Shown: in pieces, positions 1 through 6,050 of the stretch
How the letters are laid out: the number at the start of each line of letters is the position of its first letter
How positions within the stretch are numbered: position 1 is the first letter of the stretch
Assembly (NCBI GenBank): GCA_946886545.1
Contig: CAMPIU010000087.1
Coordinates: 1-9,061, forward strand
Direction of reading: 5' to 3'
Source of the DNA: an uncultured Flavobacteriales bacterium
Lineage (GTDB): Bacteria > Bacteroidota > Bacteroidia > Flavobacteriales > Crocinitomicaceae
Length of the DNA: 9,061 nt
Notes under the pieces: model-generated
Database searches by the model: none
What the model was told of the DNA's origin: nothing
What the model saw: only the letters and a program-made list of their open reading frames with translations
Program-made: the position numbers and the translations under genes

Positions 1-358
1 CCGGAATAACTTCCTCTACTTTTACTTTTGTGATTCCGTTCCGTACAAAATTCAATTTTTGGGCACCCGCCATACTCAGATCAATAATGTGTGGTGAGGA
101 TTTTCCCATCCGGTCAACAACCTTTACAATGATGGTGGAATCGTTTTTCAGATTGGTAACCTTCAGAATCGTACCGTATTTCAACGACTTGTGCGCGCAA
201 TACATACTGTCTTTGTGATAGGTTGCACCCGAAGCCGTTCTTCTACCCTGAAATTTATTCGCATAATAGCTTGCATTACCTGTTTGGGTGAAAGGTGTTT
301 GAAGTTGAAAACTTACCAAAAAACCACATGCAATTAGTCCAAAAATCCAATATCTCAA
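1..358 (-). CDS. RlpA-family septal ring/peptidoglycan protein (double-psi beta-barrel), C-terminus cut by window edge
   Basis: I read 119 codons on the minus strand, open at the left edge. The N-terminus (MRYWIFGLIACGFLVSF) is a hydrophobic export signal. L-I-A-C at residues 8-11 could be a lipobox, though the hydrophobic run continues past the Cys, so an ordinary signal peptide is also possible. The rest matches RlpA: ASYYA (29-33), GRRTASG (38-44), CAHKSL (54-59), YGT and VTN (61-69), VVDRMG (80-85), and HIIDLSMAGA (90-99). The family His (residue 56) and Asp (82) are present. Family members bind or cleave denuded glycan strands in the periplasm or outer membrane. No SPOR domain is seen, and so little protein is missing from a minimal RlpA fold that one is unlikely. 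No ATG lies between the in-frame TAG upstream and the conserved region, so TTG at 358-356 is the best start. The family call is firm; the start and lipidation are uncertain. Confidence 0.88.
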   Translation of the reverse strand, partial: MRYWIFGLIACGFLVSFQLQTPFTQTGNASYYANKFQGRRTASGATYHKDSMYCAHKSLKYGTILKVTNLKNDSTIIVKVVDRMGKSSPHIIDLSMAGAQKLNFVRNGITKVKVEEVIP

Positions 359-438
359 ACCGTCTAAAATTAAAAGTTGGGAAGCTAAGATAGGGAAACA
401 GGATTGGTCACACTAAAGATTTACAATTCCTTAACATG

Positions 439-471
439 AAAAAAGTCCGGTCTCTATGAAGAAACCGGACT
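439..471 (-). terminator. Rho-independent terminator after the T9SS cargo gene
   Basis: On the minus strand, an 8-bp perfect stem (AGTCCGGT/ACCGGACT, arms 464-471 and 444-451) with a 12-base loop is followed directly by a run of T (443-439). It begins 20 bases beyond the stop codon of the T9SS cargo gene. It implies that the RlpA-family gene further along the same strand is not simply transcribed from that gene and has its own promoter. Confidence 0.85.
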
Positions 472-490
472 CAACAAGGAATATTCAACC

Positions 491-2200
491 TTATTTTTTA
501 ACCACTAATTTTTGAGTCGAAATGCTATTTTCTGTTTTCAGAACAACCTGGTAAATACCTGTTTGAATGGTGTTCAGAGAAACTTCGTTGTTTAAAATAT
601 TCGTTGCTTCCAAAACCGATTTCCCTGTCAGATCATAAATGGAAACTTCTTTTACCGTAGCTCCGCTGAATTGAATTTTGTCTTCAGCCGGATTCGGGTA
701 AAGTGTGATCAGTTCGTTTTTCGATTCGTCCAATCCAAGCGGTAATTGATTGATATTATACGTTGTATTGGTAACAATCGGTGGATTAAAATCGAAGTAA
801 ATGTAAGCCGTGTTTTCGATAACCGAACCTTCGGCTAATCCTGCATTTTCAGAAATCGAGTAAATCACAAAACCCTGAGAAGCGTCCAGATCAACAGAAC
901 TTTGTCCCAAATTGATGTCGTTGAATGAGAACGTAACCACTCGTGTGTTTATATCGATAGAAGTTGCTACACCATGTTTGGATCCCACGTATTTGAAAGA
1001 TGAAAGATCCAGGTTTGCAGCAATGGTATCCTGAACAACAACATCCATCGCATCATAGTTTCCGTCATTTTGGAAATGGATTACATATTCAAATTCTTCT
1101 ACTTCATTCGGATCGATATTCATTGGTTTATCTACCAATTTTTCATTCGGATCATACGAATTAAGTACTACTCCGCAAATGGTATCCAGGTTGTTTCCCA
1201 AGTAAGAATCGTTCGGATTGGATAAAGCCAATTGAAAACAATAAGGTGTTCCGGCAGGAGTATTTCCCGGAAAAGTAAAGGGAATTTGAATGTATTGACA
1301 ATCTGAAAGCGCAAGGATGTCAAAAGTCAAAACATTTCCGGTCACAACAGCATTTGTAAGACCACTTGTATTTGGGGTAAAGCTTCCTGGCATTTGAAGC
1401 GAAACAGAGACATCCGAAGTGTCTGAGCAGGCATAGTTACAAATATTCAGATACAAATTTCCGGTTTGTAGAGGAGCTACGAAGTTTGATCCCCAACCAT
1501 AGCTTACTCCGAAATCAGGATTCGGACTAGGTGTATTGCAACTTACGGTCATAGTTTGCTGCGGATTATTAGCCATTCCATTCTGATTGAATGAAGTAAT
1601 TGTAAAATTCGGACTGGTTTGGATTAAGCCGTTTACAGAAAGCCAATTCGGATCGATTTGAACGGTGTAAGGTGCGTTTGCCGGATTTAATCCGGTATAA
1701 ACCGTAATTGTTCCCGGACTGGTTGAAGGCATCAGGATGGTTATTGTGCCATTTACATCCGTGAACTGGTAAGGAACATTCGTGTAATTAACCGAAGGAG
1801 CGGTTTGCATGGTGTAAATCCAGAGATAGCCACAGTTTGAAGCTCCCGGAGGAGTAATTACAACCGATTGTCCCGCATCTACATTTGCCCCGGCTGTTCC
1901 GCTGTAAACATTGAATGAAACCGTGTAAGTTCCGGGAAGTGTATAGCCATGCATTACTTGAGTAAGATGTGTCGTATTTCCTGTGGTAGTACTGTAATTA
2001 TAAGTGGTGGTGTTTCCATCGCCCCAATCTACAGATAATACGCCTCCGATTTCAGGGAGGGTGCCGATAGTCATTTGGACTCCAAAGGTGTTTTGACATC
2101 CGTATGAGGTATCGGCATAGAAAGAATAACCTGTTGTTTGACCAAAGCTTGTCAAAGACGCTAAACAGATTAAAGTTAAGAGAGAGTAAATTTTCTTCAT
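491..2200 (-). CDS. Secreted T9SS cargo protein with PKD-like segment, DPNEK-containing C-terminal module and type A sorting domain
   Basis: The 569-residue protein starts with a Sec signal peptide (MKKIYSLLTLICLASLTSFG, about residues 1-20, mature end near QTTG). Residues about 40-116 hold a PKD-like unit with DWGDG (58-62) and a later HGYTLPGTYTVSF strand (84-96). Residues about 230-345 look like another beta-rich, Cys-containing region. Residues about 348-482 carry the SYDPNEK motif (348-354), EYVIHFQNDGNYDA (371-384) and YIYFDFNPPIVTNTT (466-480); this C-terminal module is common in Bacteroidota exported proteins (I believe DUF7619). Residues 499-569 are a type A sorting domain: LYPNP at 500-504, IYDLTGK, GIYQVVL and terminal KLVVKK. 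Such domains direct export through the outer membrane by T9SS and are cleaved, with release or surface attachment. No enzymatic domain is recognised, so an adhesive or structural surface role is inferred. It is probably monocistronic, with a terminator downstream and divergent tex upstream. No clear TAnnTTTG box was found upstream. Confidence 0.9.
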   Translation of the reverse strand: MKKIYSLLTLICLASLTSFGQTTGYSFYADTSYGCQNTFGVQMTIGTLPEIGGVLSVDWGDGNTTTYNYSTTTGNTTHLTQVMHGYTLPGTYTVSFNVYSGTAGANVDAGQSVVITPPGASNCGYLWIYTMQTAPSVNYTNVPYQFTDVNGTITILMPSTSPGTITVYTGLNPANAPYTVQIDPNWLSVNGLIQTSPNFTITSFNQNGMANNPQQTMTVSCNTPSPNPDFGVSYGWGSNFVAPLQTGNLYLNICNYACSDTSDVSVSLQMPGSFTPNTSGLTNAVVTGNVLTFDILALSDCQYIQIPFTFPGNTPAGTPYCFQLALSNPNDSYLGNNLDTICGVVLNSYDPNEKLVDKPMNIDPNEVEEFEYVIHFQNDGNYDAMDVVVQDTIAANLDLSSFKYVGSKHGVATSIDINTRVVTFSFNDINLGQSSVDLDASQGFVIYSISENAGLAEGSVIENTAYIYFDFNPPIVTNTTYNINQLPLGLDESKNELITLYPNPAEDKIQFSGATVKEVSIYDLTGKSVLEATNILNNEVSLNTIQTGIYQVVLKTENSISTQKLVVKK

Positions 2201-2348
2201 AGCAAATAGTTTTCTAGAAAGACTCCTTAAAAAGCGAAAGGTTGTAATGGGTTGAGACTAATTATGTTAATTGCGGATATGATTGAGTAATGAACCGAAT
2301 TGTGGAGTTCTTTTTCACGATTGATATCGAAGAGTTTTTTTGAACTTT

Positions 2349-2356
2349 TATATTTG
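2349..2356 (+). promoter_or_regulatory. Bacteroidota -7 promoter element (TATATTTG) for tex
   Basis: TATATTTG matches the Bacteroidota housekeeping consensus TAnnTTTG exactly. Its last G is 6 bases before the ATG at 2362, so transcription should start at or within a base or two of the start codon. The upstream TTG element is poor: the best candidate, TTG at 2321-2323, is 25 bases away, longer than the usual 17-23. Confidence 0.6.
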
Positions 2357-2361
2357 TGTCT

Positions 2362-4473
2362 ATGCAAAAAAATGAATTTGTTATAAATGCCTCAGGCTTA
2401 AAAGAAAAGGCGATTCAAAATACGATCACCTTATTGGAAGGTGGTGCCACTGTTCCCTTTATTTCAAGATATCGGAAAGAGATGACGGGTGGTCTGGATG
2501 AGGTTCAAATTGCTCAAATCAGGGATCTGGCAAAAAAATACGATGAGATTATTTCCCGTCAGCAAACCATGATCGCTTCTATTGAAGAACAGGGGAAATT
2601 GACAGATGAATTGAAGAATAAGCTCCTGACGTGTTTTGATTCAATTGTATTGGAAGATATTTATTTACCTTATAAACAGAAACGTCAAACCAAAGGAGAC
2701 AAAGCAAAAAAGCTTGGATTGGAACCTTTGGCACGAATGATCATGTCGCAACGAGGCGGAGATCCGGAACAAATGGCAGATCGTTTTGTAAAAGGAGATG
2801 TGATCGATGAGGACATGGCGATTCAGGGTGCTGTGGATATTATGGCAGAGTGGATCAATGAAAATGCAATTGCCCGTGGGCGTGTGAGAACCTTGTTCCA
2901 GAGAAAAGCCGTTTTAGTTTCAAAATTGGTTAAGGGAAAAGAAGAGGAAGGAGCGAAGTATCGTGATTATTTTGATTTTTCCGAACCTCTTTATAAAACT
3001 GCTTCACACCGGTTTTTGGCAATTATTCGTGCTGAAAGAGAAGGGGTTTTATCATTAAAAGCTCAGCCGGAAAAAGAAGATGCTTTGGAATCCCTGGAAC
3101 GCTTTTTTGTGAAAACAGATGATGCATGTGGCGATTTAGTAGCAAAAGCTTGTAAAGAATCGTATTCCAGGTTGATGTGCTCTTCACTGGAAAATGAACT
3201 ATTGGCTCAGGCCAAAGAAAAAGCGGATAAAGAAGCTATTTCTGTTTTCTCGACAAACCTGAAACAATTACTGCTTGCACCGCCGGTTGGAAATAAGCGC
3301 ACATTGGCTATTGATCCTGGGTTTAGAACGGGGTGTAAAGTAGTCTGCCTGGATGAACACGGTTCTTTGCTTACAAATGCGACGATCTATCCGCATGCGC
3401 CACAAAATGAAAAGGATAAAGCTTCAGCCAAAATTTTCCAATTGGTTCAGGCCTATAAGATAGAAACCATTGCTATCGGAGACGGAACAGCAGGAAGAGA
3501 AACAGAATCGTTTATCAAGCATGTCCGCTTCGACAGGGATCTGGAAGTATATGTGGTTCGGGAAGATGGAGCATCTATTTATTCTGCAAGCCCGATTGCA
3601 CGAAAAGAGTTTCCGGATTATGATGTAACAGTTCGCGGGGCGGTTTCAATTGGACGAAGATTGATGGATCCCTTGGCTGAATTAGTTAAAATCGACCCGA
3701 AATCAGTAGGAGTTGGTCAATACCAACACGAAGTAAACCAAACGTTTTTGAAAGATGCTTTGGATGATGTGGTTGTTTCTGCAGTAAATGCTGTTGGAGT
3801 TGATTTAAATACAGCTTCACCTTATTTATTGAGCTACGTTTCAGGTCTTGGTTTAGGTTTGGCAGAGAATATTGTGGCTTACAGAACCGAAAACGGCGGA
3901 ATTAAATCACGGGAGGAATTGAAAAAAGTGAAACGATTGGGAGATAAAGCATACGAACAGGCAGCAGGATTTTTACGTGTAAGGGATGGTGAGAATCCAT
4001 TGGATAACTCATCGGTTCACCCCGAAAGCTACAAGTTTGTCAATAAAATGGCTCAAAAACTGGGTGTTGAATTGAAGGAGTTGATTGGGAATGAAACGAA
4101 ATTGAATGAAGTAAAACACTCCGATTTTTCTGAGGTCGATTCATTTACATTTACGGATATTATTAAGGAATTGAAGAAGCCCGGGCGTGACCCCAGGAAG
4201 AAAGCAAAAGTTTTGGAGTTTGACAGCAGGATTCGAACTATTTCGGATTTGAAAGAGGGAATGATCCTTTCGGGAATTGTAACGAATGTCACGAACTTCG
4301 GGGCTTTTGTAAATATCGGAATTAAAGAAAACGGCTTGATCCATAAATCCAATTTAGCGGATGTTTATGTTGAAGATCCTACTCAATTTATCTCGCTGCA
4401 TGAGCATGTAGAAGTACGTGTAGTTGAAATTGATGAGGCCCGAAAGCGAATTGGACTGCAGCGTTTGAATTAA
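2362..4473 (+). CDS. tex: Tex-family RNA-binding transcription accessory protein
   Basis: The 703-residue protein is collinear with Tex/YhgF, the bacterial relative of eukaryotic Spt6, which binds nucleic acid and is linked to transcription and RNA metabolism in the cytoplasm. The N-terminal helical region contains TVPFISRYRKEMTGGLDE (about 30-47), a Tex signature. A YqgF/RuvC-like fold starts near residue 313 (RTLAIDPGFRTGCKVV) and includes IAIGDGTAGRETE. Helix-hairpin-helix elements follow (about 483-545, NTASPYLLSYVSGLG and then REELKKVKRLGDKAYEQAAGFLRV). A C-terminal S1 domain (about 630-703) contains GIVTNVTNFGAFVNIG and HKSNLAD. Length fits Bacteroidota Tex, which is shorter than the roughly 770-785 residues of proteobacterial members. 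A GTG at 2356 is in frame but lies inside the promoter box, so ATG 2362 is preferred. The secreted-protein gene starts 43 bases after the stop with no terminator between, so read-through is possible. All domains are intact. Confidence 0.97.
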   Translation: MQKNEFVINASGLKEKAIQNTITLLEGGATVPFISRYRKEMTGGLDEVQIAQIRDLAKKYDEIISRQQTMIASIEEQGKLTDELKNKLLTCFDSIVLEDIYLPYKQKRQTKGDKAKKLGLEPLARMIMSQRGGDPEQMADRFVKGDVIDEDMAIQGAVDIMAEWINENAIARGRVRTLFQRKAVLVSKLVKGKEEEGAKYRDYFDFSEPLYKTASHRFLAIIRAEREGVLSLKAQPEKEDALESLERFFVKTDDACGDLVAKACKESYSRLMCSSLENELLAQAKEKADKEAISVFSTNLKQLLLAPPVGNKRTLAIDPGFRTGCKVVCLDEHGSLLTNATIYPHAPQNEKDKASAKIFQLVQAYKIETIAIGDGTAGRETESFIKHVRFDRDLEVYVVREDGASIYSASPIARKEFPDYDVTVRGAVSIGRRLMDPLAELVKIDPKSVGVGQYQHEVNQTFLKDALDDVVVSAVNAVGVDLNTASPYLLSYVSGLGLGLAENIVAYRTENGGIKSREELKKVKRLGDKAYEQAAGFLRVRDGENPLDNSSVHPESYKFVNKMAQKLGVELKELIGNETKLNEVKHSDFSEVDSFTFTDIIKELKKPGRDPRKKAKVLEFDSRIRTISDLKEGMILSGIVTNVTNFGAFVNIGIKENGLIHKSNLADVYVEDPTQFISLHEHVEVRVVEIDEARKRIGLQRLN

Positions 4474-4497
4474 TGTGGCATAAAAAGTGTATACTTA
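4464..4497 (+). promoter_or_regulatory. Weak candidate promoter for the small secreted protein gene
   Basis: TTTG at 4464-4467, inside the last tex codons, is followed after 22 bases by TATACTTA (4490-4497), which matches four of the six fixed positions of TAnnTTTG. It would start transcription about 10-15 bases before ATG 4517. Co-transcription with tex is an equal alternative because no terminator separates the genes. Confidence 0.3.
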
Positions 4498-4516
4498 CAT
4501 AAAACAACTATAAATT

Positions 4517-5047
4517 ATGAAGAAGATTATTTTTTGGGGATTGATGCTGGTTTCAAGCATCACTTTTGGACAAAGTTTCAGAACAGGTGATACTGAAATG
4601 GATGCTAGTTTGAAAATTGTAAACACTGATGGAAACAGAGATTTACCGGCGTTTAAATTGAATTTGACACAAACATTCAATGTTCCAATGCCGAAAGTAG
4701 AAGCTGTTTTCAGAGTTGGAATGAGCCCAGGAGATGCATTGATGGCATTTCAAATCTCAAGTATTACAAGAAGACCAATTGAAGACGTAATTACTGTTTA
4801 CAAGAAAAGCAAATCGAAAGGTTGGGGAGCAATGGCAAAAGAAATGGGAATCAAACCCGGATCTGCAGAATTCCATGCTTTGAAAGGAAAGGTAAAAGAA
4901 AAGTCAAAAGGAAATGGAAAACCTAAAGCTTCCGGAAGTGATAAGAAAGATAATTCCGGAGGAAAAGGAAAATCCAATGGAAATTCCGGGGGTTCTTCAA
5001 AAGGGAATTCAGGAAAATCTAATGGAAACGGAAAAGGAAAGAAATAA
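4517..5047 (+). CDS. Small exported protein of unknown function with Lys/Gly/Ser/Asn-rich basic tail
   Basis: The 176-residue protein begins with a signal peptide (MKKIIFWGLMLVSSITFGQ, cleavage likely around residues 18-19), so it should reach the periplasm or beyond. Residues about 50-122 form a compact, probably helical core: FRVGMSPGDALMAFQISSI (65-83), RRPIEDVITVYKKSKSKGWG (85-104) and MAKEMGIKPGSAEFHALK (106-123). The pattern of a secretion-linked core with G-W-G, I-A/M-A-K-E and KPGS.EFHALK resembles uncharacterised proteins I recall from several Gram-negative phyla; I cannot name the family with certainty. Residues 123-176 are low complexity, almost only K, G, S and N, with 16 Lys against 3 acidic residues and no aromatic or Cys; this part should be disordered and strongly cationic. 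No T9SS sorting domain or catalytic motif is seen. It lies 43 bases after tex and ends at a bidirectional terminator. ATG 4517 is supported by the signal peptide and an A/T-rich context. Confidence 0.85.
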   Translation: MKKIIFWGLMLVSSITFGQSFRTGDTEMDASLKIVNTDGNRDLPAFKLNLTQTFNVPMPKVEAVFRVGMSPGDALMAFQISSITRRPIEDVITVYKKSKSKGWGAMAKEMGIKPGSAEFHALKGKVKEKSKGNGKPKASGSDKKDNSGGKGKSNGNSGGSSKGNSGKSNGNGKGKK

Positions 5048-5093
5048 TCACAAAGTAGGCTTTCAGGTCACTTCGTGATTCCGTGAAATAAAG

Positions 5094-5119
5094 AAAAAGC
5101 CCTTGAAAGAGGGCTTTTT
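5094..5119. terminator. Bidirectional rho-independent terminator between convergent genes
   Basis: AAAAAGCCCT (5094-5103) and AGGGCTTTTT (5110-5119) form a 10-bp perfect stem around a 6-base loop. The A/T flanks give a T-run on either strand, so it can stop the plus-strand secreted-protein gene (stop at 5047) and the minus-strand DUF2459-family gene (stop at 5154). Confidence 0.88.
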
Positions 5120-5153
5120 AGTTTATGGGTATAAGTGGAAGAATATCCTTTTT

Positions 5154-5852
5154 CTACCAGGGTAACTTTTTGTACTTCGAAAAAATTGCTCCCTTGAACG
5201 GAGTCCACACACAGGTTTTTTGTCCGGCTCGTTTCAAAGCATTATTTGTCCAGGTATTGCAAGTGTAAGTCATGTTGTACTCGATACTTGAATCGTAAAA
5301 GAAATCGTAAGTTCCATAAGGATGATTTTCAATTACTTTCGCTTTATCGTTTTCAAACTGAAAACTACATTTGATAAATGCACATAGTCTTTGATATTGT
5401 GATTTGGTGATATGAATTTTAATCATGCTGGATTTGTCTAAGTCTTTCGGAGTGCATAAAATCAGATGCATAGCGCCCGGACCTCTGCCAAAAACCGTGT
5501 TCACAACCGTCCCTACTTCCATATCACTCCATTCCTTTGTTCTCATGAAGAAGTTTTTATCTCCCCAGCCGAACTTCAAATGCGTTTGAAAAGTATCCAC
5601 AGATAATGTCTTTTCCATGTTTAATGTTTTCTTCCAATCCATTAATGGATGGTGAATCGGAAGCATGATGTCCGAATGGATACCGTTTGTGGTCAGATAA
5701 ATGATTTCTGTTTTTGGATCAGTTGTTTTCTCTGCTTGAATGGTAAATGGAGAAACGATCAGAAAAATAAGTATGTAGATGCATACAAATGCAAAAAGCA
5801 ATTCGAAGAAAAACCGCATGCTCGCAGCAAGGATTTTCAGGTATTTTTTCAT
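5154..5852 (-). CDS. DUF2459/TIGR02117-family membrane-anchored protein
   Basis: The 232-residue protein has a short basic N-terminus and one strong hydrophobic segment (about residues 14-36). An uncleaved anchor with the rest in the periplasm is most likely. The soluble part matches the DUF2459 (TIGR02117, 'urease-associated') pattern: YLTTNGIHSDIMLPI (52-66), KFGWGDKNFF (93-102), VFGRGPGAMHLI (120-131), and a C-terminal YTCNTWTNNALKRAG (196-210). The family has no established reaction that I know of; the 'urease' label comes from genome context elsewhere, and no urease gene is here. The conserved His59 and Cys198 with a following Asn-Thr-Trp suggest a papain/NlpC-like Cys-His arrangement, which is inference only. 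The ATG at 5852 sits 14 bases after an exact TAnnTTTG box, which supports this start. It is transcribed alone, convergent with the secreted-protein gene and divergent from valS. Confidence 0.88.
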   Translation of the reverse strand: MKKYLKILAASMRFFFELLFAFVCIYILIFLIVSPFTIQAEKTTDPKTEIIYLTTNGIHSDIMLPIHHPLMDWKKTLNMEKTLSVDTFQTHLKFGWGDKNFFMRTKEWSDMEVGTVVNTVFGRGPGAMHLILCTPKDLDKSSMIKIHITKSQYQRLCAFIKCSFQFENDKAKVIENHPYGTYDFFYDSSIEYNMTYTCNTWTNNALKRAGQKTCVWTPFKGAIFSKYKKLPW

Positions 5853-5865
5853 GAGGTCGTTTAAA

Positions 5866-5873
5866 CAAAAATA
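5866..5873 (-). promoter_or_regulatory. Bacteroidota -7 promoter element (TATTTTTG) for the DUF2459 gene
   Basis: On the minus strand, 5873 to 5866 reads TATTTTTG, an exact TAnnTTTG match. The start codon follows 14 bases after the final G, giving an expected leader of under 10 bases. No convincing TTG element is seen at the usual distance upstream. Confidence 0.55.
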
Positions 5874-5930
5874 GGAAAATTATGACATTCCGGTTCATTC
5901 AGAAATATTGGAAACACGGATGTTTACATC

Positions 5931-5960
5931 TTGATAAATTGGCCTCTTTTAGTACCTTTG
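5931..5960 (+). promoter_or_regulatory. Promoter of valS (TTG-N19-TACCTTTG)
   Basis: TTG at 5931-5933 and TACCTTTG at 5953-5960 are separated by 19 bases, a textbook Bacteroidota housekeeping promoter and the best one in the window. Transcription is expected to start around 5964-5967, leaving a leader of about 85 bases before the preferred valS start at 6051. Confidence 0.75.
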
Positions 5961-5974
5961 CAACTTAAATAAGA

Positions 5975-6015
5975 GAAAGCACTGCTTTCGATGACTTGGT
6001 CTGTGTTAACAGACC
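5975..6015 (+). other. Two adjacent hairpins in the valS 5' leader
   Basis: Hairpin 1 is GAAAGC (5975-5980) paired with GCTTTC (5984-5989), with a 3-base loop. Hairpin 2 is GGTCTGT (5998-6004) paired with ACAGACC (6009-6015), with a GTTA loop. Both lie between the predicted transcription start and the valS ATG. The following 35 bases are A-rich and unstructured, with no T-run, so neither is an intrinsic terminator. An 8-base direct repeat (AACAACAT at 6030-6037 and 6045-6052) follows, its second copy running into the start codon. A regulatory role is inference; short stems like these can also arise by chance. Confidence 0.45.
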
Positions 6016-6050
6016 TGCAACATAAAAAGAACAACATAATAAAAAACAAC

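Noticed and set aside
30..218. Plus-strand open frame of 62 codons at the left edge
   Set aside because: It lies opposite the RlpA-family gene, whose motifs are unmistakable on the minus strand; the plus-strand product has no signal or family pattern.
2356..2361. GTG start extending tex by two residues
   Set aside because: The codon overlaps the last base of the TATATTTG promoter box, and ATG 2362 is the standard start.
4053..4352. Minus-strand open frames opposite the end of tex (also 4141-4344)
   Set aside because: They are antisense to the HhH/S1 coding region of an intact tex and have no recognisable product or start context.
4900..5045. Repetitive GGAAAAGGAAAA/GGAAAT-like DNA at the end of the small secreted protein gene
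   Set aside because: It is the coding sequence of the Lys/Gly/Ser/Asn tail; the units are irregular, and it is neither a tandem repeat array nor a CRISPR.
5046..5080. Imperfect pairing of AATCAC and GTGATT just after the small secreted protein gene
   Set aside because: The stem is only 6 bp with a long loop and no T-run; the real terminator is the 10-bp hairpin at 5094-5119.
5649..5864. Plus-strand open frame of 71 codons opposite the DUF2459 gene
   Set aside because: It is antisense to the signal/anchor region of a recognised family and has no family pattern itself.
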